A DNA stretch of 56,487 nt from Candidatus Hikarchaeia archaeon HikBin5 (GTDB lineage: Archaea > Halobacteriota > Halobacteria > Halobacteriales > Hikarchaeaceae). Both the position numbers and the translations under genes were made by a program. The stretch covers positions 76,472 to 132,958 of the forward strand of contig WTZU01000002.1 of the NCBI GenBank assembly GCA_009889625.1, in the 5' to 3' direction. The notes beneath the pieces are model-generated. The model was given only the letters and a program-made list of their open reading frames with translations, did not search any database and was not told the origin of the DNA. Below are positions 47,148 through 55,210 of the stretch, piece by piece (position 1 is the stretch's first letter; the number at the start of each line of letters is the position of its first letter).

Positions 47148-47981
47148 TCACTTCCGTAAACGATCCTCTTTTTCTGCTGCAGTTAGCGTGGATTGTTCAA
47201 TCTCCAATGCCACAACCGCGGGTTTAAATGCCCCATTTTCAAATAATGGATGATTTCCAACATCTGAATGGACAAATCTGGTGAAAGCACGTCGGTTTTT
47301 AGGTAAATGGCCATATATGATTTCTTCAGATACGAGATCATATACAGGTATTCTCGGAGTTAGAAGAGTATTTTCTGCCACGATGGAACCCTCTCCGATT
47401 ATGAATCCACTAGTTACACGGCAACCGGCCCCTAAGGATACATTGTCTTCTATCACAACGGGAGTATTTTCTACAGGTTCGAGTACACCACCTATAACTG
47501 AATTTGCCCCTAGTTTCACATTTGAACCTATCTGTGCACAAGATCCAATGACATCATTGGAATCGACGAGGGTCCCATCTCCAATTGATGCGCCTATGTT
47601 GACAAAACAAGGGCTCATTAAAATTGCATTTGAACCTATATGCGCACCACGTCTGATAACTGTTGCAGAGGGAGTATTCCTAGTTCCCCGTTGGGAAAAA
47701 TTAGAAGTATCTGCCACGGGTAAAACATCATTATATGTGATGCCACCATAAGAGATAGGATGTTTATCTCTAAGGGAAAAGTTTAATAAAATCCCATGTT
47801 TGACCCATTCATTTACTTTCCATTCTTCTGATTTTTTTTCTGCTGCTCTGACGGATCCAGACTCAAGAGTGTCGAGGAATTCGTCGAGTAGGGCGAGATC
47901 GTCCTCTGTGCAAGTTTCAGAAGTGAGTTCTCCAGATGTATTTTTATCCCAAAGTGAAGAGATATTATTTTTGAGACTCAT
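47148..47981 (-). CDS. dapD: Tetrahydrodipicolinate N-succinyltransferase
   Basis: It succinylates tetrahydrodipicolinate from succinyl-CoA. This 277-residue protein has a left-handed beta-helix built of hexapeptides, seen as GAHIGSNAIL, GASIGDGTLVDSNDVIGSCA, VKLGANSVIGG and VSLGAGCRVTSG, and a C-terminal end with GHLPKNRR. The open frame extends to 48017, but the ATG at 47981 overlaps the dapB stop in an ATGA arrangement and begins MSLKNNISSLWDK, so I chose it. Its presence shows that the succinylase branch of the pathway is used. Confidence 0.93.
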   Translation of the reverse strand: MSLKNNISSLWDKNTSGELTSETCTEDDLALLDEFLDTLESGSVRAAEKKSEEWKVNEWVKHGILLNFSLRDKHPISYGGITYNDVLPVADTSNFSQRGTRNTPSATVIRRGAHIGSNAILMSPCFVNIGASIGDGTLVDSNDVIGSCAQIGSNVKLGANSVIGGVLEPVENTPVVIEDNVSLGAGCRVTSGFIIGEGSIVAENTLLTPRIPVYDLVSEEIIYGHLPKNRRAFTRFVHSDVGNHPLFENGAFKPAVVALEIEQSTLTAAEKEDRLRK

Positions 47982-48763
47982 TTTGAAACCCCTAGTACAT
48001 CTTTGAATCCATACCATCCGGGTGATTGGGTAGTTAGCCAGATTGCAGAATCTATTGCACCTGAAGAGTACACACCTCGACTTTCTGCTTGATGCGTCAA
48101 GGTGATCATTTCGTCGTTTCCAGCGAAAAGTACCTCGTGCGAACCGCGAATGTTGCCGGCTCTAACAGAATGAATACCAACTTCAGTTGATTTCCGTTCT
48201 TGGATACCAGATCGGCCGTGTTTAGACTCTAACTCGGGGCGAGATTTTTTAATAGTATCTAAAATTGACAGTAGAGTTCCACTGGGAGCATCTAATTTTT
48301 TATTATGATGGGTTTCGGTCAATTCTACATCGTAATTGGACAGAATTCCAGAAATGGCGTCAATAGCTAGGTGTATTGATGCGATCCCTCTAGAGAAATT
48401 GGCTTCGAAGAGTATAGGAATTTTATTGCTTAGATCGCGTAGCTCAGTTAATTGTTCATCTGTGAAACCGGTGGTTCCAATAACAATAGGGATAGATAAT
48501 TCTGCTGCATGTCGTGTGAAAAATAAACTTGCTTCGGGGACCGTTAAGTCAATAATGACATCTGGTTCTAATTCTTGAAGTTGGGAGGGGAAATCAATAG
48601 GATTGACAATTGGAAATCCAACCGGGAGGGAATGTTTTGAAAGCTCGTCTTTATTTTTTTGAGAAGTGGCAAAAGAAATAGTGGTTGAATCTTCTCTTTG
48701 AAGTATCTCTTCAATTACAGATTTTCCCATTCTTCCTGTTGCTCCAGTTACTACTATATTCAT
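47978..48763 (-). CDS. dapB: 4-hydroxy-tetrahydrodipicolinate reductase
   Basis: It reduces the DapA product with NAD(P)H. The 261-residue protein has the N-terminal nucleotide motif VTGATGRMGK (5-14), VIGTTGFTDEQL and the substrate-site ETHHNKKLDAPSGT. Its start overlaps the dapA stop and its stop overlaps the dapD start, both as ATGA. Confidence 0.95.
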   Translation of the reverse strand: MNIVVTGATGRMGKSVIEEILQREDSTTISFATSQKNKDELSKHSLPVGFPIVNPIDFPSQLQELEPDVIIDLTVPEASLFFTRHAAELSIPIVIGTTGFTDEQLTELRDLSNKIPILFEANFSRGIASIHLAIDAISGILSNYDVELTETHHNKKLDAPSGTLLSILDTIKKSRPELESKHGRSGIQERKSTEVGIHSVRAGNIRGSHEVLFAGNDEMITLTHQAESRGVYSSGAIDSAIWLTTQSPGWYGFKDVLGVSK

Positions 48764-49668
48764 ATTTTTTGTTCTAATTCTGATAGATTACCCAAAAGGT
48801 CAAGAAGTTTTTGACGGTTAGCATCGGAAATTCTCGATAAAGGCAACCTAAGATGAGGAGGAGATCCATATTTTAAATGCATTGCTTCTTTGATGGGTAT
48901 GGGATTTGATTCCATGAACAATCCACGAAAGACTGGGCACATTTTTCGGTTGAGAGACAATGCACGGGGGAAATTATGACGCCCCCCTGGTAAGATGGAC
49001 CACACCAGATCGCAGGTCAATTCAGGGGCTATATTTGCCGCAACGCTGATAACACCAGTTCCACCAAGGCATAGGACGGGAAGAGTTAATTCATCATCCC
49101 CAGATAAAATGTTGAAATCTTCATTCTTAGTTGCTTCGATTACTTGAGAAATGAATCCAATGTCACCACTAGCTGCTTTGTATCCAATGATATTGTCGTG
49201 AGATGCAAGTGATTTCGTTGTGTGGACTTCAATGTTTCTTCCAGTTCTAGAAGGAACATTGTAGATAAGTTGGGGAATATCTACGGAATTGGCAATGGAC
49301 AGAAAGTGAGCTTCCATCCCAGCTGGTTCGGGTTTGTTATAATAAGGAGATATCAGAAGTATTGCATCCGCGCCGGCATCTGCGCACCTTCTTGAAAGAA
49401 TTATTGCTTCACTGGTAGAATTACTTCCGGTTCCAGCAATAATAGGAATACTTTTTACAGAATTGGCCACACATTCTACTACTTCGACGTGTTCATCATG
49501 AGACAGGGTTGCGCTTTCTCCTGTAGATCCAGTGGGGACTAGGCCATCAACTCCAGATGATTCCAACCTTTTTGCATCATGTTTCAACTGGTCAAAATCG
49601 ATAGAACCATCTTCGTGAAATGGTGTTATCATTGCGGGAAAAACACCAGTAAGATTGAGAAATGTCAT
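48760..49668 (-). CDS. dapA: 4-hydroxy-tetrahydrodipicolinate synthase
   Basis: It condenses pyruvate with aspartate semialdehyde, the entry step of diaminopimelate synthesis. The 302-residue TIM barrel shows GSTGES (47-52), Tyr136 (LIYNVPSRTG) and the Schiff-base Lys164 (IGYKAASGD). The open frame reaches 49719, but a TATA box 26 bases before the ATG at 49668 and the family start MTFLNLTGVFPAMITPF fix this start. It is the first gene of the dapA-dapB-dapD-lysA-dapF-dapE operon. Confidence 0.96.
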   Translation of the reverse strand: MTFLNLTGVFPAMITPFHEDGSIDFDQLKHDAKRLESSGVDGLVPTGSTGESATLSHDEHVEVVECVANSVKSIPIIAGTGSNSTSEAIILSRRCADAGADAILLISPYYNKPEPAGMEAHFLSIANSVDIPQLIYNVPSRTGRNIEVHTTKSLASHDNIIGYKAASGDIGFISQVIEATKNEDFNILSGDDELTLPVLCLGGTGVISVAANIAPELTCDLVWSILPGGRHNFPRALSLNRKMCPVFRGLFMESNPIPIKEAMHLKYGSPPHLRLPLSRISDANRQKLLDLLGNLSELEQKI

Positions 49669-49688
49669 GATGAGTACACAGGGCAATA

Positions 49689-49699
49689 CTATATTTATG
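49689..49699 (-). promoter_or_regulatory. TATA box of the dap-lysA operon
   Basis: CATAAATATAG on the minus strand is centred 26 bases upstream of the dapA ATG at 49668. It lies inside the longer open frame, so the upstream start at 49719 cannot be used from this promoter. Confidence 0.55.
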
Positions 49700-49764
49700 C
49701 TGGTATAGGTATGATGCATAAGGAAATAGTCTTTTCCAAAGGGATGCGATGATGTTGTAAGAGT

Positions 49765-50250
49765 ATGATAAAGGCCATGGAGGAAAAAAGTGATGAAGAA
49801 TGGTTACGTGATCTTCGAGATATTGCAGATTATCAATTTGGGAAAGGAGCGGGAGAGGGTTTATTTACAGGAGAGATAAGAATAGAGAGATCAAGAACTG
49901 GGAGGGCACGTCAAATCCACTCGAAGGAAAACTACATAGCGACCCATACAAAAGGGGGAAGACTGTCACTGGGGATAGAAGGTGGAGAAAGAATTATAAA
50001 ATCTATTGAATTTCCAGCATACAGAGTGGTAGTGGGAGAAGAATCAGAAGAATATGTAAGAAAAGGAAAAAATGCGTTTGCTAAATTTGTAATAGATGTG
50101 GACCCCGATATTAGACCAAAAGATGAAGTGGTGGTAGTGGGAGAGGACGGTCATTTATTGGCCGTTGGGAGGGCAAAAATGAGTGCCAATGCTATGTTAG
50201 AGTTTAATAGAGGCGTTGCTGTAAAGGTAAAAGAGGGCCAATTGCAATAA
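49765..50250 (+). CDS. PUA-domain RNA-binding protein
   Basis: The 161-residue protein has an N-terminal region (DIADYQFGKGAGEGLF) and a C-terminal PUA domain starting near residue 80: YRVVVGEESEEYVRKGKNAF, then VDPDIRPKDEVVVV and LLAVGRAKMSANAM. PUA domains bind tRNA or rRNA and are attached to tRNA-guanine transglycosylases and similar enzymes; this one stands alone, as in haloarchaeal homologs I recall. An ATG at 49777 is an alternative start. It is followed by NAC after 46 bases. Confidence 0.82.
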   Translation: MIKAMEEKSDEEWLRDLRDIADYQFGKGAGEGLFTGEIRIERSRTGRARQIHSKENYIATHTKGGRLSLGIEGGERIIKSIEFPAYRVVVGEESEEYVRKGKNAFAKFVIDVDPDIRPKDEVVVVGEDGHLLAVGRAKMSANAMLEFNRGVAVKVKEGQLQ

Positions 50251-50296
50251 AATTCCGAGCGCGATATTTTTGTGTTGACAAGACATGAGATAGGGT

Positions 50297-50653
50297 ATGT
50301 TTAGCGGAGGGGGTTTGAACCCTAGGAAAATGAAAAAGATGATGGAACAGATGGGAATTGAACTAGAAGAACTGGAAGTAGAAGAGGTGACGATTGCACT
50401 AATGAATGGTGAAAAATTGATATTTAGAGATGCAGAGGTGACAAAGATGGAGGCGAGAGGTCAGAAAACATATCAGATAATAGGAGATCCCGTAAAAGAT
50501 GGAAATGGGATTAGTGCAAAGGAAGTTGACAAGATATCCAAAGATGATATCGAAATGGTGATGCAAAAATCAGGTGTTGACGAAGAAACTGCTCGAAAGT
50601 CCATTGAAGCTACTAAAGGAGATCTTGCCGCTGCAATATACAGATTGAAGTGA
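50297..50653 (+). CDS. nac: Nascent polypeptide-associated complex protein (archaeal NAC)
   Basis: It binds ribosomes and newly made chains. The 118-residue protein has a Met/Lys-rich N terminus (LNPRKMKKMMEQMGI), a NAC beta-barrel (about 28-75, with EVTKMEARGQKTYQIIG) and a C-terminal UBA helix bundle ending DEETARKSIEATKGDLAAAI. The stop codon overlaps the GTG start of the tRNA methyltransferase gene, so the two are translationally coupled. Confidence 0.96.
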   Translation: MFSGGGLNPRKMKKMMEQMGIELEELEVEEVTIALMNGEKLIFRDAEVTKMEARGQKTYQIIGDPVKDGNGISAKEVDKISKDDIEMVMQKSGVDEETARKSIEATKGDLAAAIYRLK

Positions 50654-51375
50654 TAGTACTAGTAGTTGGAGAGAATAGAGAGTATCTTTGTCGTCTTGGC
50701 GAGGAGATTGGGAGCGATTTGGGAATTTTATCAGTTCCAGAAGATGCAGAAATAGGTGACGTAATAGAAACACATCTAGGTAATAAATTTACAGTTATGG
50801 AACCAAGAGTGACAGATCTGTTTCGTCATTTGGAGAGAACGGGGACCCCAATACTTCCGCGGGATGTGGGGTTGATTATAGGGATGGCAGGGATTGGTCA
50901 AGGGGATAGAGTATTAGATGCAGGGACAGGGACAGGAATTCTATCCATTTGCCTTGGAAGGATAGGAGCAAATGTGACAACATATGAGAAAAACTTAAAA
51001 TTTGTTGAAGTTGCCCAAGATAACATAATAAAAGCCAAAGTCGAAGATAATGTGGAAATACGCGGGAGGGACATTATAGAAGATTTGGACATATTGAATA
51101 ATTTTAGTGTTGTCACACTAGATATGAAAAATGCAGAAGTGGTGGTAGATCATGCTAGATATCTTCTCAAAACAGGGGGTAGTTTGGTAGTATATTCCCC
51201 ATTCATAGAAAGTGCTAAAAGAGTAGTAGAATGTGCTAGAAATGCAGGACTTTCAGATATAAAAACAATAGATACCATTCAACGCGAAATAGAATTCGGT
51301 GAGAGAGGTTCGAGACCCCAAACTAGAGGTGTTGGGCATTCAGGATACCTGACATTTGCTAGGAAATATACGTAA
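50650..51375 (+). CDS. trmI: tRNA (adenine-N1)-methyltransferase, TrmI type
   Basis: The 241-residue SAM-dependent enzyme methylates A57/A58 in the T-loop of tRNA. There is a small N-terminal beta domain, then IGMAGIGQGDRVLDAGTGTG (the SAM motif near residue 93) and TLDMKNAEVVVDHA. The end GVGHSGYLTFARKY is the family signature. It starts with GTG inside the NAC stop codon (GTGA). Its stop directly abuts the stop of the convergent zinc-ribbon gene with no spacer. Confidence 0.9.
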   Translation: MIVLVVGENREYLCRLGEEIGSDLGILSVPEDAEIGDVIETHLGNKFTVMEPRVTDLFRHLERTGTPILPRDVGLIIGMAGIGQGDRVLDAGTGTGILSICLGRIGANVTTYEKNLKFVEVAQDNIIKAKVEDNVEIRGRDIIEDLDILNNFSVVTLDMKNAEVVVDHARYLLKTGGSLVVYSPFIESAKRVVECARNAGLSDIKTIDTIQREIEFGERGSRPQTRGVGHSGYLTFARKYT

Positions 51376-51639
51376 TTAGTTGTCGTTTTCTCGCCAACGA
51401 TATTCACATTTTGTGCAAACAAAGAAGCGCGTTTCAGATTCGTCCGCGCCACGAATTTGTTGCAAATACCAATACGCAGAATCATTGTCACATTTAGAGC
51501 ATTTAGCATTAGTTGTAGGAAGGCCCCTTTCGGTGACATTACTTGTGTCAATTATTTCTGTTTCTTCTTGTACTTCTGTTGTCCCAGTTTGACCAGTTAG
51601 TTTTTGGAACATTGCAGCATATTTATCTTGTTCGGTCAT
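51376..51639 (-). CDS. TFS/TFIIS C-terminal zinc ribbon protein without N-terminal ribbon
   Basis: This 87-residue protein ends in a TFIIS-type ribbon: CSKCDNDSAYWYLQQIRGAD, then ESETRFFVCTKCEYRWRE. The acidic Asp-Glu pair that reaches the polymerase active site to stimulate RNA cleavage is kept (ADESET). Archaeal TFS normally has a second ribbon at its N terminus with two CxxC pairs; here the first 40 residues hold no Cys at all. It may be a divergent TFS paralog or the only TFS in a shortened form. Confidence 0.85.
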   Translation of the reverse strand: MTEQDKYAAMFQKLTGQTGTTEVQEETEIIDTSNVTERGLPTTNAKCSKCDNDSAYWYLQQIRGADESETRFFVCTKCEYRWRENDN

Positions 51640-51713
51640 AGTGATGCGATATACTAGGGGTTACTTGAGTTCTTCCAAGTACTTAAAAAAACCGAGGGGG
51701 AGAGAATGGAAGA

Positions 51714-52136
51714 TTAATGCCCAGATTCTATCAAAAATTTATGTGCATTTTCGAGGATCTGACGTGGTCCTTCGTGGTTGATTGTATTTATTGCCTGTTC
51801 ATAATCACGCCATTGTAAATCAGAATGTTCGTCTGACAGATCTGCTTTGGAATCAAATGATTTTGCAACAAATAAATGGACAGTTTTGTGAATAGTTGAT
51901 CCACCAGCTTGGAAAAAATAATCGTATTCTTCACGGAATCCATCTAAAAGCTTAAAATTAGAAAGCCCAGATTCCTCTTTGACCTCCCTTATTGCAGTTT
52001 GTTGAAGTTCTTCAGCCCCCTCCACGCCGCCTTTTGGGAATTCCCAATCGCCTGCCCGGCTTTTTAAGAGAAGAAATTCACGTTTAGTGGGTTTATCTCT
52101 GAATATTATAGCCCCGGCGCTAACTGCTTCTATCAT
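51714..52136 (-). CDS. Nudix hydrolase, Ap4A hydrolase-like
   Basis: The 140-residue protein has an intact Nudix box GGVEGAEELQQTAIREVKEE followed by SGL, preceded by GDWEFPK. The start VSAGAIIFRD and KSRAGDWEFPKGG match the asymmetric diadenosine tetraphosphatase group. It probably removes Ap4A or other nucleoside polyphosphates. It is a single gene between the TFS-like and uS10-like genes. Confidence 0.87.
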   Translation of the reverse strand: MIEAVSAGAIIFRDKPTKREFLLLKSRAGDWEFPKGGVEGAEELQQTAIREVKEESGLSNFKLLDGFREEYDYFFQAGGSTIHKTVHLFVAKSFDSKADLSDEHSDLQWRDYEQAINTINHEGPRQILENAHKFLIESGH

Positions 52137-52224
52137 AGTACACAGTAGAATTCGAGATTATTTCAGAATATCGAGATGGATGAGGTAAATTTACTAGGGT
52201 TGAGAACCTATATATGGTGAAAAA

Positions 52225-52548
52225 ATGACATTTGTAACTAGGCTTACATTGAGAAGTGGAGATAGGAATGTACTTGATAAAATAGTAGGAGATATTAAAC
52301 ATTCTGCGGAAAAAAAAGGAATAAGTCTAAGAGGACCACACACACCACCACCCAAAACGTATCGCACACCGCAATACAAGAGACCAGATGACATAGAGAA
52401 AAAATTTCCGTCTTGGGAATATACTGTGTACGAAAGGTGGATAGAGATATCAGGATATGATGAATCCATACGAAGAATTACGGATAGGGAGTTTCCAAAA
52501 AGAGTACATGTGGAAGTTGAAGTCTTACAAAAAGGGGCGAGGAAATAG
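52225..52548 (+). CDS. uS10-like ribosomal protein family member
   Basis: The 107-residue protein has the ferredoxin-like layout of ribosomal protein uS10: TFVTRLTLRSGDRNVLDKIV, GPHTPPPKTYRTPQYKRP and ERWIEISGYDESIRRITDREF. It is not the canonical rpsJ product, which is encoded next to EF-1A in archaea. It resembles an extra uS10/mL48-type protein of haloarchaea. It could be an alternative ribosomal subunit or an unrelated RNA-binding protein on the same fold. Confidence 0.78.
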   Translation: MTFVTRLTLRSGDRNVLDKIVGDIKHSAEKKGISLRGPHTPPPKTYRTPQYKRPDDIEKKFPSWEYTVYERWIEISGYDESIRRITDREFPKRVHVEVEVLQKGARK

Positions 52549-52620
52549 GAGATCGTGTGGATAATTTGATAATAGATCACTTTCGGAATAGTAACATGCA
52601 CCCCCCCAAAGGGTTAGGAC

Positions 52621-53529
52621 ATGATGAGCAACTATGTGGGAATAGCGTTTGGCATATTGGCTGGAATTTCTATCGCTTCCATGGCGATTTTTGTGAGGAT
52701 GGCTACAAGAAAAGGCGGAGATGCATTTACAGCAGTTATTGTTAGTCTTGTTTTAAATCTAGTCATCATCATTCCAGCAGTGGCGGTAATATATTATCCA
52801 GAATATGGTATAACGTTGAGGTCATGTTTGGCATTTATTGGGGCAGGAATGACAGGAACCTTGGTGGGTCGAGTGCTCTATTTTGAAGGAATTAGCCGCG
52901 TGGGGGCGAGTAGGGCAGATGCCATTAAAGCGACTATGCCCATATTCGCCACCATGACAGCAATAGTAGTATTGGGAGAGAATCCAATTACACTCCACAT
53001 ACTCGCAATAGTTGCGGTTGTAGTAGGAGTATGGATTATTTCTTCCGAGATGGTAACCCAGAGGGGTATAAGTGGGGCAAATGTGGGGAAAGTCGGGGAC
53101 ATCATATATCCATTGGGTGCTGCAATATTTTTTGGATTTGAACCCATATTTGCAAGGATAGGAGTATTAGAAGGTACTCCGGCGCAGGTTGGCGTTTCCA
53201 TAAAGATATTGATTGCTGCAGTTGGGTTTTTACTTTACTTTGCATGGAAAAAAGAATTCCCAGATGTGAAAAAATTCTTAGAAAATCGAGAAACTGCCAA
53301 GTGGTATATTTTGGCGGGGTTGGCAAATACTGCTATGATGATATTCTACTATGCTGCAATCGAAAAGGCCCCGGTTATTTTTGTAGTCCCATTCCTACAA
53401 ACTAGTCCATTATTTGTAGTTATTTTTTCATATATATGGATACAAGATATAGAACGTGTATCGTGGAGGTTGGTATTGGGCGTTTTAGTGATGATTTGTG
53501 CTGCAGTGACGATAACCACCATAGCATAA
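52621..53529 (+). CDS. DMT superfamily (EamA) transporter
   Basis: The 302-residue protein has ten hydrophobic helices in two EamA repeats. The first ends near EMVTQRGISG and the second begins at VGDIIYPLGAAIFFGFEPIFARIG. Such proteins usually export amino acids or metabolites; the substrate is unknown. ATG codons at 52621 and 52624 are adjacent. The preceding 70 bases contain a C-run followed by GGG, without a clear promoter. Confidence 0.86.
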   Translation: MMSNYVGIAFGILAGISIASMAIFVRMATRKGGDAFTAVIVSLVLNLVIIIPAVAVIYYPEYGITLRSCLAFIGAGMTGTLVGRVLYFEGISRVGASRADAIKATMPIFATMTAIVVLGENPITLHILAIVAVVVGVWIISSEMVTQRGISGANVGKVGDIIYPLGAAIFFGFEPIFARIGVLEGTPAQVGVSIKILIAAVGFLLYFAWKKEFPDVKKFLENRETAKWYILAGLANTAMMIFYYAAIEKAPVIFVVPFLQTSPLFVVIFSYIWIQDIERVSWRLVLGVLVMICAAVTITTIA

Positions 53530-53573
53530 AAAGAAAAAATCTTTTGCAGATGGATTATATCTATTAAGTGGAC

Positions 53574-54215
53574 ATGATAGATCTTACAGTTCCAATGGGG
53601 GAAGAACTCCCATCATTTCCAGGTTATCCGGGGTTTGAATATGAACAATGGGGAGGGCATGACAAAGGAGGTGGTGCATTGATGCATTATTATTCTGCCA
53701 ATACACACCAAGGTACACATATAGATGCACCTTATCATTTTATTCCAGAAGGGAGGACAGTAGATGAGTTAACATTCGATGAATTGGTAGGATCTGCAAA
53801 AATAATTGATCTTAGAGAATACAGAGGTGAATCGATTACAGCCGAAATATTAGAAGATAATGTAAAAGAGATTGAAAAAAATGAGAAGGTTGTTATGGTA
53901 ACAGGGGATGTTGATATTAATTTTTTTACGGGGGAGTTTTTCAAGGAGGCCTCAGATATTACTCTTGATGCTGCAGAGTGGCTTATTGAACAAGAAGTGG
54001 GATTGATAGTAAATGATTTCCTTACAGAAGCGGTTCCAGGAGAACCAGATCGGCCAGTGCATAAAGCACTTTTGGGAGCAGACATACCAGTAGTAGAATA
54101 TATTTGTAATATAGAGGAGATAGTCAATTATGAGAATATTTGGATTGGATGCTTTCCTATGCTAGTAAAAGGATTTGAAGGTACACCGACACGTGTGGTA
54201 GCTAGATTGCTATAA
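53574..54215 (+). CDS. Cyclase-family metal-dependent hydrolase (kynurenine formamidase-like)
   Basis: The 213-residue protein starts MIDLTVPMGEELPSFPG and carries the metal-binding HQGTHIDAPYHF, the signature of the cyclase family that includes formamidases and isatin hydrolases. The later WLIEQEVGLIVNDF is a further conserved block. The substrate is unknown. A GTG at 53568 two codons upstream is an alternative start. It overlaps the convergent LLM gene by 6 bases. Confidence 0.87.
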   Translation: MIDLTVPMGEELPSFPGYPGFEYEQWGGHDKGGGALMHYYSANTHQGTHIDAPYHFIPEGRTVDELTFDELVGSAKIIDLREYRGESITAEILEDNVKEIEKNEKVVMVTGDVDINFFTGEFFKEASDITLDAAEWLIEQEVGLIVNDFLTEAVPGEPDRPVHKALLGADIPVVEYICNIEEIVNYENIWIGCFPMLVKGFEGTPTRVVARLL

Positions 54216-55169
54216 ATCAAATAATTCAGAATATAGATCTAATTGGTTGTTTTGATCTAGAGTAGGGAATCTAATTATAAAATGTTCAACGCCAGCGTCG
54301 ATGAAAGAATGTATTTTTTCTGCTACAATTTCACTGGGGCCAAATGCCCCGGATTTTCTTAGGTTGTCATCCGGAATCGTCCAAGGATAGTAGGAACCTA
54401 TGTAATCTCTAGCCTTCGAAAATGCTTCTTTTTCACTGTGGTCAATCACTACATCAACATAGTTTGTTGCTACGAGTGAAGAGGTACGATTTGATTGTAC
54501 CACGATGTCCTTTGCATAGGAAATCATATCAGAATAGTCCGAAGGATTGGTTTGGGGCATTAAACCATCTGCGTGTTTTTTTATTCTTTTTTGGATAGAT
54601 GATGGAAAACCAGATTGTTGATTAAACTTGGTGGTTGCCACATAAATGGGAGGTTCTCGGGCAGGAGGGACATCAAGATACGCATTATCGAATTGATAAA
54701 TTCCAGACGAACTGATAGTTTCTCCACGCCAAAGATCTCTGACTACATCAAGAGATTCGTTGAGGATTTCCCCACGGTTAGAGAAGGGGATGCCTAGATT
54801 CATACTTTCGTTTAAAGTAGATTCGTGTGAAGTGCCGACTCCGACACCGAAAATAAATCTCCCATTGGATATTTGGTCAAGGGTTGCGGTAGCGTGGGCA
54901 ACATGAATAGGATGTCGCAAATGTAATAAATAAATTGCAGTTCCAATTTGGACTTTCTTGGTCAAGGTTGCAATAGAAGCAAGAGTAGTAAGTGGTTCCA
55001 ATCTGTATCTTGTCAAGATGCTATCTCCGACCCAAAGAGATGAGAAACCTAAAGATTCTGCATAAGGAGCTAAATTTAACAAAGAGGTTGTGTTGGTAGA
55101 AAGGGAGGAAGCAGAGGTACTTTTCATGGCAATGCCACGAGTGGGGAGGACATATCCGTGTGAAACCAT
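54210..55169 (-). CDS. LLM-class flavin/F420-dependent oxidoreductase
   Basis: This luciferase-like TIM barrel has 319 residues from the chosen start. Blocks typical of the family: GYVLPTRG at the start, AESLGFSSLWVGDS, LRHPIHVAHATATLDQISNG and RFIFGVGVG. The cofactor may be F420 or FMN. A TTG at 55214 would overlap the methyltransferase stop as TTGA and add 15 residues. I chose the ATG at 55169 because homologs begin there and an AT-rich GATTTTTACC lies about 33 bases before it. Confidence 0.86.
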   Translation of the reverse strand: MVSHGYVLPTRGIAMKSTSASSLSTNTTSLLNLAPYAESLGFSSLWVGDSILTRYRLEPLTTLASIATLTKKVQIGTAIYLLHLRHPIHVAHATATLDQISNGRFIFGVGVGTSHESTLNESMNLGIPFSNRGEILNESLDVVRDLWRGETISSSGIYQFDNAYLDVPPAREPPIYVATTKFNQQSGFPSSIQKRIKKHADGLMPQTNPSDYSDMISYAKDIVVQSNRTSSLVATNYVDVVIDHSEKEAFSKARDYIGSYYPWTIPDDNLRKSGAFGPSEIVAEKIHSFIDAGVEHFIIRFPTLDQNNQLDLYSELFDL

Positions 55170-55210
55170 ATCTAGCCTGATCGTGGTTATTCCAATGGTA
55201 AAAATCTTTT

